Source: JAZKAR01 sp040389065 (GTDB lineage Bacteria > Pseudomonadota > Gammaproteobacteria > Burkholderiales > Casimicrobiaceae). From it: DNA of 64,000 nucleotides. The DNA lies in NCBI GenBank assembly GCA_040389065.1, contig JAZKAR010000027.1:1-64000 (forward strand), in the 5' to 3' direction. Positions 19,060-28,154 of this stretch are shown here, in pieces (position 1 is the stretch's first letter; each line of letters begins with the position of its first letter). The notes beneath the pieces were generated by a model that was given only the letters and a program-made list of their open reading frames with translations, had not been told where the DNA came from and made no database searches. The position numbers and the translations under genes are program-made.

Positions 19060-20259
19060 GTGAACAGTTTTGATCGTCATCAACTATATTGGGTTTATCC
19101 CCTCACATTAAGTCTAGCAGGGGCAATTGCTACGCTAGTCGTTGGGGGCTTGGGCTGGACAAATATTGGCGTAGCAGCACTATTGGTTGTAGCAGGAGTT
19201 ATCGCTGCTATTCATCAAACAAAGAAAATTGTATTGATAAAAGAAGCTATTGAAGCGCACCAAAAAGCTAGCATACATGCTGATTATACAGAACGTATAG
19301 AAACATATTTAAACAGCAGACAGATATTGAGCGAGAAAGTGACACCTGTTTGGACGCGTCAAATAGACTCTTCTAAAGAACAGCTTGAAGGGGCAGTTTG
19401 CGCTCTTACAGAGCAATTCTCCGATATTGTGAATAAGCTCGAGCATTCTGTTAAGGCAGCAGATGTAACAGCAGGAACGATTGAAAATAACGAGAGTGGT
19501 TTAATTGCAGTATTTGCTAAAAGTGAAACTGAACTCGGTGATGTTATTAAATCTTTAAAAGAATCCATGACCAGCAAAGCGGCGATGCTTGAGAAAATTC
19601 AACATCTATCTGTTTTTATCGAAGAACTAAAAAAAATGGCAATTGATGTAGCAAGTATTGCTGAGCAAACCAATTTATTGGCATTAAACGCTGCTATTGA
19701 AGCAGCGCGTGCAGGAGAGGCCGGAAGAGGTTTTGCGGTGGTGGCTGATGAGGTGCGTAAATTGTCAACCCGATCAGGTGAAACAGGCCAATTAATGACG
19801 CGTAAGGTTGAGGCTATTAGCTCTGCCATTATTTCTACTTCAGAATCTGCAGAGCTTTCAATGAAAAAAGATAGCACCTCTGTATCGTTATCAGAAAAAA
19901 CAATAGGGTCAGTGATTGAAAACTTTAAGGGTGTTGTAGATGGATTAGCAGCATCAACCAGTTTGCTAAAGCAAGAGAGTATAGGAATTAAAGCAGATGT
20001 TTCAGAAGCCTTAGTCCAGCTGCAATTTCAAGATCGTATAAGCCAAATTATGAGTCATGTTGTCGCTAATATAAGGCAGCTCTCTCCATTTCTTCAAGAA
20101 AATCAAGAAGATTTCGAAAAGACTAAAATATTACAGCCACTTGATTTTGACGCCTTACTTGCAGAGTTGGAAAAAACTTATGCGATGGCAGATGAACGTA
20201 TGGCGCATAGTGGAAAGGCTTCGGCATCCAAGCAATCAACAGAAATTACATTTTTTTAA
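19060..20259 (+). CDS. Methyl-accepting chemotaxis protein, two N-terminal TM helices
   Basis: Chemoreceptor of 399 aa. Two adjacent TM helices (~8-50) with almost no periplasmic loop suggest sensing within the membrane or cytoplasm. The signalling hairpin carries ASIAEQTNLLALNAAIEAAR and AGRGFAVVADEVRKLSTRSG. There is no HAMP and no CheR-docking tail. GTG at 19060 chosen because AGGAGA lies 7 nt upstream; an earlier GTG (18976) gives a longer form without a ribosome site. It leads the operon, 11 bp before cheY. QFQDRISQIMSH near the end resembles receptor-like proteins that associate with CheY. Confidence 0.85.
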   Translation: MNSFDRHQLYWVYPLTLSLAGAIATLVVGGLGWTNIGVAALLVVAGVIAAIHQTKKIVLIKEAIEAHQKASIHADYTERIETYLNSRQILSEKVTPVWTRQIDSSKEQLEGAVCALTEQFSDIVNKLEHSVKAADVTAGTIENNESGLIAVFAKSETELGDVIKSLKESMTSKAAMLEKIQHLSVFIEELKKMAIDVASIAEQTNLLALNAAIEAARAGEAGRGFAVVADEVRKLSTRSGETGQLMTRKVEAISSAIISTSESAELSMKKDSTSVSLSEKTIGSVIENFKGVVDGLAASTSLLKQESIGIKADVSEALVQLQFQDRISQIMSHVVANIRQLSPFLQENQEDFEKTKILQPLDFDALLAELEKTYAMADERMAHSGKASASKQSTEITFF

Positions 20260-20270
20260 GAGGGTAATTT

Positions 20271-20639
20271 ATGGCTAAGACCATTTTAATTGTAGATGAC
20301 TCTGCTTCTTTAAGGCAAGTTGTAAGTATTGCATTAAAAGGGGCCGGATACGATGTTTTAGAGGCATGTGACGGTAAAGACGCGATTGCTAAGCTCACAG
20401 GTCAAAAAATCCATTTAATTATTAGCGATGTCAATATGCCGAATATGGATGGCATTACATTTGTAAAGGCAGTTAAGCAAATGCCTAACTATAAATTTAC
20501 GCCAATTATCATGCTCACAACAGAGTCTGAAGAGTCTAAAAAAATGGAAGGGCAGTCTGCTGGTGCTAAGGCATGGGTTATTAAGCCATTTAAGCCAGAT
20601 CAAATGTTAGCTGCTGTGAGTAAGCTAGTTTTGCCCTAA
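20271..20639 (+). CDS. cheY: Chemotaxis response regulator CheY
   Basis: Single receiver domain, 122 aa. Acid pocket D9/D10 (ILIVDD), phosphoacceptor D53 in LIISDVNMPNMDG, T83/T84, and K105 in VIKPFKP are all in place. It would be phosphorylated by the CheA encoded 0.9 kb downstream. GAGGG precedes the ATG. Confidence 0.93.
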   Translation: MAKTILIVDDSASLRQVVSIALKGAGYDVLEACDGKDAIAKLTGQKIHLIISDVNMPNMDGITFVKAVKQMPNYKFTPIIMLTTESEESKKMEGQSAGAKAWVIKPFKPDQMLAAVSKLVLP

Positions 20640-20800
20640 CCATTGCAATGCCCTTTTCTACTTTTTCCACCTTCTAGATTTAATAAGACATACGCATTCG
20701 TATTTCGATGTGATAAAGGCTTCACATACATAGTGTCTTTACAGAGGTGACAATATGCTTCAAGGGCACTTACTACAACGCGCTGAAGGAGGAGAAGGAA

Positions 20801-21139
20801 ATGGGATCAAAAAAAAATAAAAATGATACTCGTATCGTACTGAAAATGGAGAGCGAGCTGACAATTTATCAAGCAGAGGCTCTTAAAAAAACGTTATTGG
20901 CAGCGCTTGATCAGCCAGAGATTATTGAAATAGATCTTTCAGCAGTGTGTGAGATTGATACAGCAGGTATACAACTGTTGCTTCTAGCTAAAAAAACAGC
21001 GATGGCTCAAAAGAAAGAGATTCATTTTGTTGCACATAGTTCAGCCGTATTAGAAGTGTTTGAACTATTGGATTTAGCCACCTATTTTGGTGATCCGTTA
21101 ATACTTCCTTTTAGATCCGAAAACACTTCAGCGAGATAG
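20801..21139 (+). CDS. STAS-domain protein
   Basis: 112-aa STAS (anti-sigma antagonist-like) protein. The conserved loop is EIDLSAVCEIDTAGIQLLLLAKK, where SpoIIAA-type proteins carry their phosphorylatable Ser; here the position is Thr in DTAG. STAS genes between cheY and cheA are common in this cluster type, with uncertain function. ATG 20801 has an excellent AAGGAGG 8 nt upstream, so the GTG 54 bp earlier is rejected. It ends 4 bp before cheA. Confidence 0.85.
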   Translation: MGSKKNKNDTRIVLKMESELTIYQAEALKKTLLAALDQPEIIEIDLSAVCEIDTAGIQLLLLAKKTAMAQKKEIHFVAHSSAVLEVFELLDLATYFGDPLILPFRSENTSAR

Positions 21140-21143
21140 CACT

Positions 21144-23291
21144 ATGAATATGGATCAGGCGCTTCAAACATTTATTATCGAAAGCCGTGAGTTACTTGAA
21201 AATATGGAAAGCGCATTGCTTTCCATTGAAGGGGAAGAAACGACTTCTGAAGCCATCAATGCAATTTTCAGGGCTGCCCATACAATTAAAGGTTCAGCAG
21301 GCTTATTTGGGTTGGATCATATTGTAAAATTTACGCATGTGGTAGAGGGCGTACTTGATCATGTGCGTGATGGCAAACTGATCATTAGTGAAGAGCTTGT
21401 TGTCGTATTGTTATCGTGTTGCGATCATATCGGCCTCTTAATTGAGGCGATTGCTTCTGGGCAGTTAGAAGAAGACGAAGCCACAACTCAACAAGGGTTG
21501 CCGTTACTGGAAAAGTTGCGGGGATATATGGCGCCATTAAATGCGCACTCGATTGCGACGGTTCCTCAAAAAGGTCCTTCCTCTATCAATGAATCAGTAA
21601 GTGGCGGAATAGTAGACAGTGATAATTGGCATATATCGTTGCGTTTTGGGCCTGAGGTGTTAAGAAATGGAATGGATCCTCTTTCTTTTATTCGATACCT
21701 TCAAAAATTAGGCACCATTGCAGGTGTTATTGCTTTACACGATGCAATACCAGCTGCTGATGAGATGGACCCTGAATCATGTTATCTAGGTCTGGAAATC
21801 TCTTTTAAAAGTGACGTTGATAAAGCCACCATTGAGAATGTATTTGAGTTTGTACGTGATGATTGCCGTGTGCATATTCTTCCCCCACGAAGCCGAATTT
21901 CAGAGTATCTCCATTTAATTCAAGATTTACCTTCTGATGCAACACGTTTAGGCGAAATGCTAGTACGGTGCGGAACCGTTACCGAAAGTGAGCTTCATGC
22001 GGCTTTGCAAACGCAATCGTCTATGCCTTCTCAGCCATTAGGCGCTATTTTGGTCGAGCAGGGCGTCGTACAGCCAGCGGTTGTTGAGGCCGCCCTCGCT
22101 AAACAAAAGCAGGTGAAAGAACTTAAGGTACAAGAAAGTCAGTCAATTCGTGTAGATGCAGGCAAGCTTGATCACCTCATTAATCTAATTGGTGAGCTTA
22201 TTATTGCGGCAGCGAGTACCCATTTACTGGCTCGTCGTGCGCATGCTATGGAGCTTGAGGAGTGTGCATCCACGTTATCTGATCTTGTTGAAGCTGTACA
22301 CGATAGTGCCTTGCAATTACGCATGGTAAAAATTGGAGCAACGTTTAGCAGGTTTCAGCGCGTTGTGCATGATATGTCACGTGAAATTGGAAAAGATATT
22401 GGGCTGGTTATTCATGGAGAAGATACTGAGCTGGATAAAACGGTAGTTGAAAAAATTGCTGATCCTTTAACCCATTTAGTGCGTAATGCAATGGATCATG
22501 GTATTGAGCCTGCTGAGCTTCGTATTGAGCGTAATAAGCCATTAAAAGGAACGGTACGCTTAAATGCTTATCATGATTCTGGAAGCGTTGTTATCGAAGT
22601 AGGAGATGATGGCGGCGGGTTAAAGCGCGATAGGATATTAGCAAAAGCGATTGAACGTGGATTGGTCGAACCAGGTAAGAATTTAAGTGATAGTGAAATT
22701 TACGATTTAATTTTTGAGCCAGGGTTTTCTACAGCCGAGCAGATTACTAATTTATCGGGGCGTGGAGTAGGCATGGATGTTGTAAAGCGCAACATTACGG
22801 CCTTAAGAGGCAGCGTTAAGGTGAATAGCGAAGAAGGGGTGGGTACAACGATTACTGTTCGTTTACCGCTTACGCTAGCCATTATAGATGGTTTTTTGGT
22901 GGGACTTGATAAATCTGTATTTGTTGTACCTCTCGATATGATTGAAGAATGTATAGAATTTTCTGCTGAACCAGGCCATGACTATACCAATCTACGAGGC
23001 CATGTATTGCCGTTTATCCATTTACGTGAGTTGTTTGGAATTGAAGGCGCTCCTGCTGCGCGTCAAAACATTGTAGTAGTAAAGCACGCCGGGCATAAAG
23101 TAGGTTTAGTGGTAGATAATTTATTAGGTGAGTTTCAAACCGTCATTAAACCATTAGACAAAATGTTTAATCGAGTCGATTGCATTAGCGGATCAAGCAT
23201 ACTCGGCACCGGTGAGGTCGCGCTTATTTTAAATGTTGCGGCTATTTTCAGAACGATTGAAGAAAAAGTTTCTCGCCATTTGGCTGCATAA
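21144..23291 (+). CDS. cheA: Chemotaxis histidine kinase CheA
   Basis: 715 aa. HPt domain ~1-110 with phospho-His46 (FRAAHTIKGSAGLFGL). A linker region ~150-250 (RFGPEVLRNGMDPLSFIRYL) is in the P2 place but not like enteric P2, then two LGE(I/M)LV helix repeats. Dimerisation domain from ~340 (DAGKLDHLINLIGELI). HATPase with N box HLVRNAMDHGIEPAE, G1 VGDDGGGL and G2 GRGVGMDVV. CheW-like domain to the end. Kinase core of the pathway, receiving input from the receptors and CheW nearby. Confidence 0.95.
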   Translation: MNMDQALQTFIIESRELLENMESALLSIEGEETTSEAINAIFRAAHTIKGSAGLFGLDHIVKFTHVVEGVLDHVRDGKLIISEELVVVLLSCCDHIGLLIEAIASGQLEEDEATTQQGLPLLEKLRGYMAPLNAHSIATVPQKGPSSINESVSGGIVDSDNWHISLRFGPEVLRNGMDPLSFIRYLQKLGTIAGVIALHDAIPAADEMDPESCYLGLEISFKSDVDKATIENVFEFVRDDCRVHILPPRSRISEYLHLIQDLPSDATRLGEMLVRCGTVTESELHAALQTQSSMPSQPLGAILVEQGVVQPAVVEAALAKQKQVKELKVQESQSIRVDAGKLDHLINLIGELIIAAASTHLLARRAHAMELEECASTLSDLVEAVHDSALQLRMVKIGATFSRFQRVVHDMSREIGKDIGLVIHGEDTELDKTVVEKIADPLTHLVRNAMDHGIEPAELRIERNKPLKGTVRLNAYHDSGSVVIEVGDDGGGLKRDRILAKAIERGLVEPGKNLSDSEIYDLIFEPGFSTAEQITNLSGRGVGMDVVKRNITALRGSVKVNSEEGVGTTITVRLPLTLAIIDGFLVGLDKSVFVVPLDMIEECIEFSAEPGHDYTNLRGHVLPFIHLRELFGIEGAPAARQNIVVVKHAGHKVGLVVDNLLGEFQTVIKPLDKMFNRVDCISGSSILGTGEVALILNVAAIFRTIEEKVSRHLAA

Positions 23292-23377
23292 ATACAAAAT
23301 TGCTTTTTGCCAAATCATTTTTAGTTGTAATTTTAGTGATCTATTACTATAAGTTTGCCCGAGGAAGGATTGTATTT

Positions 23378-25030
23378 ATGTTTTCAAATATAAAAATTGG
23401 GGTAAGGCTGATAGCCGGATTTTTAATTGTAGCAGCCATCAGTATTGTTGTTGGGTGCATGGGGATATCAAGCGCCAGTAAAATTAATGATTTGGCTGAT
23501 AAGATGTATATGAAAGATCTGCTTGGATTATCGCATGTTAAAGAAGCTAATATCAATTTAATCTATATTGGTCGGGCGCGCTCAAATGCACTATTAGCAA
23601 CAACCGAAGAAGATCGCCAAAAAAATATCACAACTATTCATAAAAGCTTGACTGACTTAAAAGAATATTTAGAAAAAGCAAAGCCTTTATTTTATTCTCA
23701 GAAAGGTAAAGATATTTTTTCTTCTATTTACAAGGTATTAGAAGATTATGAAAAAGAAACTAACCATGTCATTGGCATGATTGCAAATGAAAAATTGCAA
23801 CAGCGTAATGAAGCACTAACACATGCATTAACAAGTATGTTTGAAAAAGCAAAAGTATTAGACGATTTAATGTCAGACTTAACAAAATTAAAAGAAGAAA
23901 ATGCAAAAGATGCTTCAAATGAAACCACGGCGCTTTATGAAAATAGCCGTACATTTATTATAGGTGCAATTTCTTTAGGTGTCATTCTTGGTGTGGTATT
24001 AGGGTTCATTATTAGCCGAAGTGTTACAAAGCCATTAGAAGAAGCTGTACGTGCGGCTAACCGTTTAGCAGAAGGTGATTTAACAGTAAAAATTGATTCT
24101 TTTGCAAAAGATGAAACAGGTCAGCTATTACAATCAATGAAACAAATGATTGAAAAGCTTTCACAGGTGGTTGCAGAAGTAAATGAGGGAGCAGATGCTA
24201 TTGCAAGTGCATCAGAAGAGGTAAATGCCACCGCTCAAGTATTATCACAAGCTTCTAGTGAACAGGCAGCAGGAGTAGAAGAAACAAGTGCATCCATTGA
24301 AGAAATGACTTCTTCAATTTCACAAAATACTGAAAATGCAAAAGTAACAGATGGAATGGCATTAAAAGCAGCGCAAGAAGCTATTGAAGGTGGCGAAGCG
24401 GTAAAAGATACAGTGACTGCTATGAAACAAATCGCTAAGAAGATCGGTATTATTGATGATATTGCATATCAAACAAATTTATTAGCCCTAAATGCTGCGA
24501 TTGAAGCTGCTCGTGCTGGCGAACATGGTAAAGGTTTTGCGGTAGTAGCGGCTGAAGTTAGAAAATTAGCAGAGCGTAGCCAAGTAGCTGCTCAAGAAAT
24601 AGGTACAGTCGCTAGCAGTAGTGTTGATCTAGCAGAAAAAGCAGGTAAATTATTAGATGAAATGGTCCCTAACATAAAAAGAACATCCGACTTAGTGCAG
24701 GAAATTTCAGCAGCATCAGAAGAGCAATCTTCAGGAGTAGGGCAGATTAACTCAGCTGTTATTCAGTTAAGCCAAACCACACAGCAAAATGCTTCTTCTT
24801 CAGAAGAGTTGGCTGCAACAGCAGAAGAAATGAGTAGTCAAGCTGAAAAATTACAAAGAATAATGTCCTTTTTTAAGCTTGCCGTTTCACAAAGCTTTTA
24901 TAAAGAAAGCAAGAGTAATAAATCTACTTCAAAAACGTATGCTTCTTCTAAGGGAGTAGTAAGAGGATCAAGCCATTCAGGAACGATGAAAATGGCTGAT
25001 GCTGATGAATCTGAATTCGTACAATTTTAG
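23378..25030 (+). CDS. Methyl-accepting chemotaxis protein with 4HB-type sensor
   Basis: 550-aa transmembrane receptor. TM1 ~9-30, a periplasmic helical bundle (~35-185; SNIKIGVRLIAGFLIVAAIS start), TM2 ~193-213, a HAMP domain, then the signalling hairpin AYQTNLLALNAAIEAARAGE. A Ser/Lys-rich linker ends in the C-terminal motif ESEFVQF, shared in form with the two other receptors of the operon. ATG 23378 has GAGGAAGGA upstream; the longer frame from 23300 is rejected. Confidence 0.93.
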   Translation: MFSNIKIGVRLIAGFLIVAAISIVVGCMGISSASKINDLADKMYMKDLLGLSHVKEANINLIYIGRARSNALLATTEEDRQKNITTIHKSLTDLKEYLEKAKPLFYSQKGKDIFSSIYKVLEDYEKETNHVIGMIANEKLQQRNEALTHALTSMFEKAKVLDDLMSDLTKLKEENAKDASNETTALYENSRTFIIGAISLGVILGVVLGFIISRSVTKPLEEAVRAANRLAEGDLTVKIDSFAKDETGQLLQSMKQMIEKLSQVVAEVNEGADAIASASEEVNATAQVLSQASSEQAAGVEETSASIEEMTSSISQNTENAKVTDGMALKAAQEAIEGGEAVKDTVTAMKQIAKKIGIIDDIAYQTNLLALNAAIEAARAGEHGKGFAVVAAEVRKLAERSQVAAQEIGTVASSSVDLAEKAGKLLDEMVPNIKRTSDLVQEISAASEEQSSGVGQINSAVIQLSQTTQQNASSSEELAATAEEMSSQAEKLQRIMSFFKLAVSQSFYKESKSNKSTSKTYASSKGVVRGSSHSGTMKMADADESEFVQF

Positions 25031-25328
25031 TTTTATTGAAAACATGAATAAAGTAGATAGGGATTGCATTATTTTATTGAATAGAATGATGTGATTTCTA
25101 TAGAAAATTTTTAAGTGCTAACAGATATTATAGATCAATTGAGTGTAATAAATTATGAATAATTTTAGGAGTTTCGAGTAATTTATTCCAGAATATTATG
25201 CTCTCTATGAGACTAATACTTACACTGTGAAACTTTAGTGAAGTAACTAGACATAAACTATAACTTAATAGTATTTATATTCATGAAGATGGCATATTGT
25301 ATTTGAAAATGCCAAAAAGGAAGTGTTT

Positions 25329-27479
25329 ATGATTAAAAGATTAAAAATTGGTACTCGTCTTGGATTAGCATTTACATTGCTAATTTTGCTATCTATAACG
25401 TTGGGAGTAATTGCCTACCATGAAAATCAAGTCATGGGAGATCAATGGAAAATGTTTAAACAAGATGCATTAGCTAAACGAAATGCAACTACACGAGGTG
25501 TTATTGCGTTAGGAAATGGTGTGCATCATTTCAAAAATTTCGTTTTAAGAGGCGGCAGTTATTCACAAAAATTTTCAGAAGATATGAATGCTGTAGAGCA
25601 AGTGAGTATCGATTATAAAGCAGCAAGCCGCTTAACATTAGAAGAAGAAAAACTATTGAATAAATTACAAGAGTCCGTAGAAGGCTATCGAAAAGATATG
25701 GAAACATTAGTAGCCCTAAGAGCAAAAACTGAAAATCCTGTGGAGTTAGATAAAGCTGTGAAAGGAGCAGATAAAGCTATTTCAACTGTTTTTGTAAGCC
25801 TTACAGAACTTACTGATGAAATGATTAAGCGTGCTGATCATCAAATGATAGAAGTAAGCCAGCGTGTAGAGAAAGAAATTCTACTGACATTGCTAATCGT
25901 CATTGTAATTGCAGCTATTTCAGGCTTTCTTATTACACGAAGTATTATTCAGCCATTAAAAGAAGCTGTTAGTGCTGCTAATAAGTTAGAGATGGGTGAT
26001 CTCTCTATTCATATTGAATCGAATGCTCAAGATGAAACGGGTCAGCTTTTGCAGTCAATGAGTTCTATGGTAATTAAACTTAAGCAAGTTATTGAAGGTC
26101 AGCAACGTGTTATAGAGGCAGCTAATCGTGGCTATTTTGATGAGCGTATTGATTTGCTAGGTTTGAATGGTTTTCAAAAGAAAATGGGAGAAGATCTAAA
26201 CCTATTAGTAATGACTACAGGGGCAAGTATTGACGATGTAATCAGGGTAATGGGTGCAGTATCTAAGGGAGATTTAACGAAAAATATTGATAAGTCTTAC
26301 GAAGGTAGTTTTGGAAAATTAAAAGAATATACAAATAATACTGTTATGACTCTCAAAATGGTTATTGAAGATCAAAAAAGAGTCATTGAGGCGGCGAATA
26401 GAGGAGATTTTAATGTGCAAGTTGAGGTTAGTAAACTTCTAGGCTTTCAAAAGGAGATGGGTGATAGTTTAAATGCGTTAGTGACTACTACAGGTGCTAG
26501 CATTAAAGATGTAGTCAGGGTAATGGAATCAGTATCAGAAGGCGATTTAACTCAAATGATAGATAAGCCTTATGAAGGAAGCTTTGGCTTGTTAAAAGAA
26601 TATACTAATAATACGGTAATGAAGCTTTCGCATGTTGTTGCTGAAGTGAATGAAGGTGCCGATGCAATTGCCAGTGCTTCTGAACAAGTGAGTGCTACTG
26701 CCCAATGTCTTTCGCAGGCATCTAGCGAGCAAGCAGCTGGTGTTGAAGAAACCAGTGCATCTATTGAACAAATGACTTCTTCAATTGCACAAAACACTGA
26801 AAATGCAAAAATTACTGATGGTATGGCAGTAAAAGCTGCTAAAGAAGCTGTTGAGGGTGGAGATGCTGTAAAAGCCACTGTCGCCGCTATGAAGCAAATT
26901 GCTAAGAAGATAGGCATTATTGATGATATTGCCTATCAGACAAATTTACTGGCTTTAAATGCTGCTATTGAAGCAGCACGCGCAGGTGAGCATGGTAAAG
27001 GTTTTGCAGTGGTTGCAGCTGAAGTTAGAAAATTGGCTGAACGTAGTCAGGTAGCAGCTCAAGAAATTGGGACAGTTGCTAGCAGCAGTGTTGAGCTAGC
27101 AGAAAAAGCAGGGAAACTGCTTGATGAAATGGTGCCTAATATTAAAAAAACATCAGACTTAGTACAAGAAATTTCAGCAGCTTCAGAAGAGCAATCTTCA
27201 GGTGTAGGGCAAATTAACTCAGCTGTTATTCAGTTAAGTCAAACTACTCAGCAAAATGCCTCTTCTTCTGAGGAGTTGGCGGCGACAGCAGAAGAGATGA
27301 GTAGCCAAGCTGAAGGATTACAAAAAACAATGTCATTTTTCAAAATAGCGATAATACAAGATTTTTATAAAGAGACTAAGGCTAAACCAACATCCAAAAG
27401 CCATACCTCTGCTAAAGGGGTAAAAGGATCAGATAGCTCAGGATCAAAAAATACACAATCTGAATTCGTACAATACTAA
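25329..27479 (+). CDS. Methyl-accepting chemotaxis protein with poly-HAMP array
   Basis: 716-aa receptor. TM1 ~9-29, helical-bundle sensor, TM2 ~185-205, then HAMP followed by two more HAMP-like repeats, each with VI(E)xQ(Q/K)RVIEAANRG and GDLT(K/Q)xIDKxYEGSFG. The signalling domain is almost identical to those of the neighbouring receptors. The C-terminus is QSEFVQY. AAAAAGGAAG precedes the ATG. It lies 11 bp before cheW. The extra HAMP units imply a longer signal-relay stalk. Confidence 0.93.
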   Translation: MIKRLKIGTRLGLAFTLLILLSITLGVIAYHENQVMGDQWKMFKQDALAKRNATTRGVIALGNGVHHFKNFVLRGGSYSQKFSEDMNAVEQVSIDYKAASRLTLEEEKLLNKLQESVEGYRKDMETLVALRAKTENPVELDKAVKGADKAISTVFVSLTELTDEMIKRADHQMIEVSQRVEKEILLTLLIVIVIAAISGFLITRSIIQPLKEAVSAANKLEMGDLSIHIESNAQDETGQLLQSMSSMVIKLKQVIEGQQRVIEAANRGYFDERIDLLGLNGFQKKMGEDLNLLVMTTGASIDDVIRVMGAVSKGDLTKNIDKSYEGSFGKLKEYTNNTVMTLKMVIEDQKRVIEAANRGDFNVQVEVSKLLGFQKEMGDSLNALVTTTGASIKDVVRVMESVSEGDLTQMIDKPYEGSFGLLKEYTNNTVMKLSHVVAEVNEGADAIASASEQVSATAQCLSQASSEQAAGVEETSASIEQMTSSIAQNTENAKITDGMAVKAAKEAVEGGDAVKATVAAMKQIAKKIGIIDDIAYQTNLLALNAAIEAARAGEHGKGFAVVAAEVRKLAERSQVAAQEIGTVASSSVELAEKAGKLLDEMVPNIKKTSDLVQEISAASEEQSSGVGQINSAVIQLSQTTQQNASSSEELAATAEEMSSQAEGLQKTMSFFKIAIIQDFYKETKAKPTSKSHTSAKGVKGSDSSGSKNTQSEFVQY

Positions 27480-27490
27480 GAGGTAGATAC

Positions 27491-28021
27491 ATGATGGGTA
27501 CAGTTATTAAAGTAGACCAATCGCAGGCGGTAATGTCGCAGATGAAACAAGCAGGTTCAGATCATACTCAGTATTTAACGTTTATGCTTGGAGGGGAAAT
27601 TTTTGCCATCGGTATTTTAGCGATTAAAGAAATTATTGAATATAGCGGAGTCACAGTTGTACCCATGATGCCGAACTGTGTTAAGGGCGTTATTAATTTA
27701 CGCGGAGCAGTAGTGCCAGTTATGGATTTACTTGCACGCTTTAATAAAGGTATTACAGAAGTAGGGCGGCGCACCTGTATTGTTATTGTTGAAATTGATA
27801 CTGATGGAGAGCGCCAGGATATTGGAGTGATGGTTGATGCTGTTAATGAAGTATTAGAGATTCCTGTAGAAGACATAGAACCTGCCCCTAATTTTGGAAC
27901 CAAAATACGTGCTGATTTTATAGAGGGAATGGGGAAAGTTGAAGGGCATTTCGTTATTCTTTTAAATGTGAGTCATGTACTTTCGACCGAAGAGGCGAAG
28001 GAGCTAATTGATATTTCGTGA
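27491..28021 (+). CDS. cheW: Chemotaxis adaptor CheW
   Basis: 176-aa coupling protein joining receptors and CheA. Family marks: YLTFMLGGEIFAIGILAIKEI, then GVINLRGAVVPVMDL, then DIGVMVDAVNEVLEI. The ~20-residue N-terminal extension is variable. It is the only single-domain CheW in the window. The ORF has two adjacent ATG codons; the first is used. Confidence 0.95.
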   Translation: MMGTVIKVDQSQAVMSQMKQAGSDHTQYLTFMLGGEIFAIGILAIKEIIEYSGVTVVPMMPNCVKGVINLRGAVVPVMDLLARFNKGITEVGRRTCIVIVEIDTDGERQDIGVMVDAVNEVLEIPVEDIEPAPNFGTKIRADFIEGMGKVEGHFVILLNVSHVLSTEEAKELIDIS

Positions 28022-28154
28022 AAAAATAATATTTATTGATTTCAGATAAAATTAATATTTTTTACAAAGCTTTTTATAAACGTATAGAACTAATTTTATA
28101 GCATAAAAAATCAATTTTTAAGCATCAAGTTATAGTAAGGCTAAGGGGATAGTG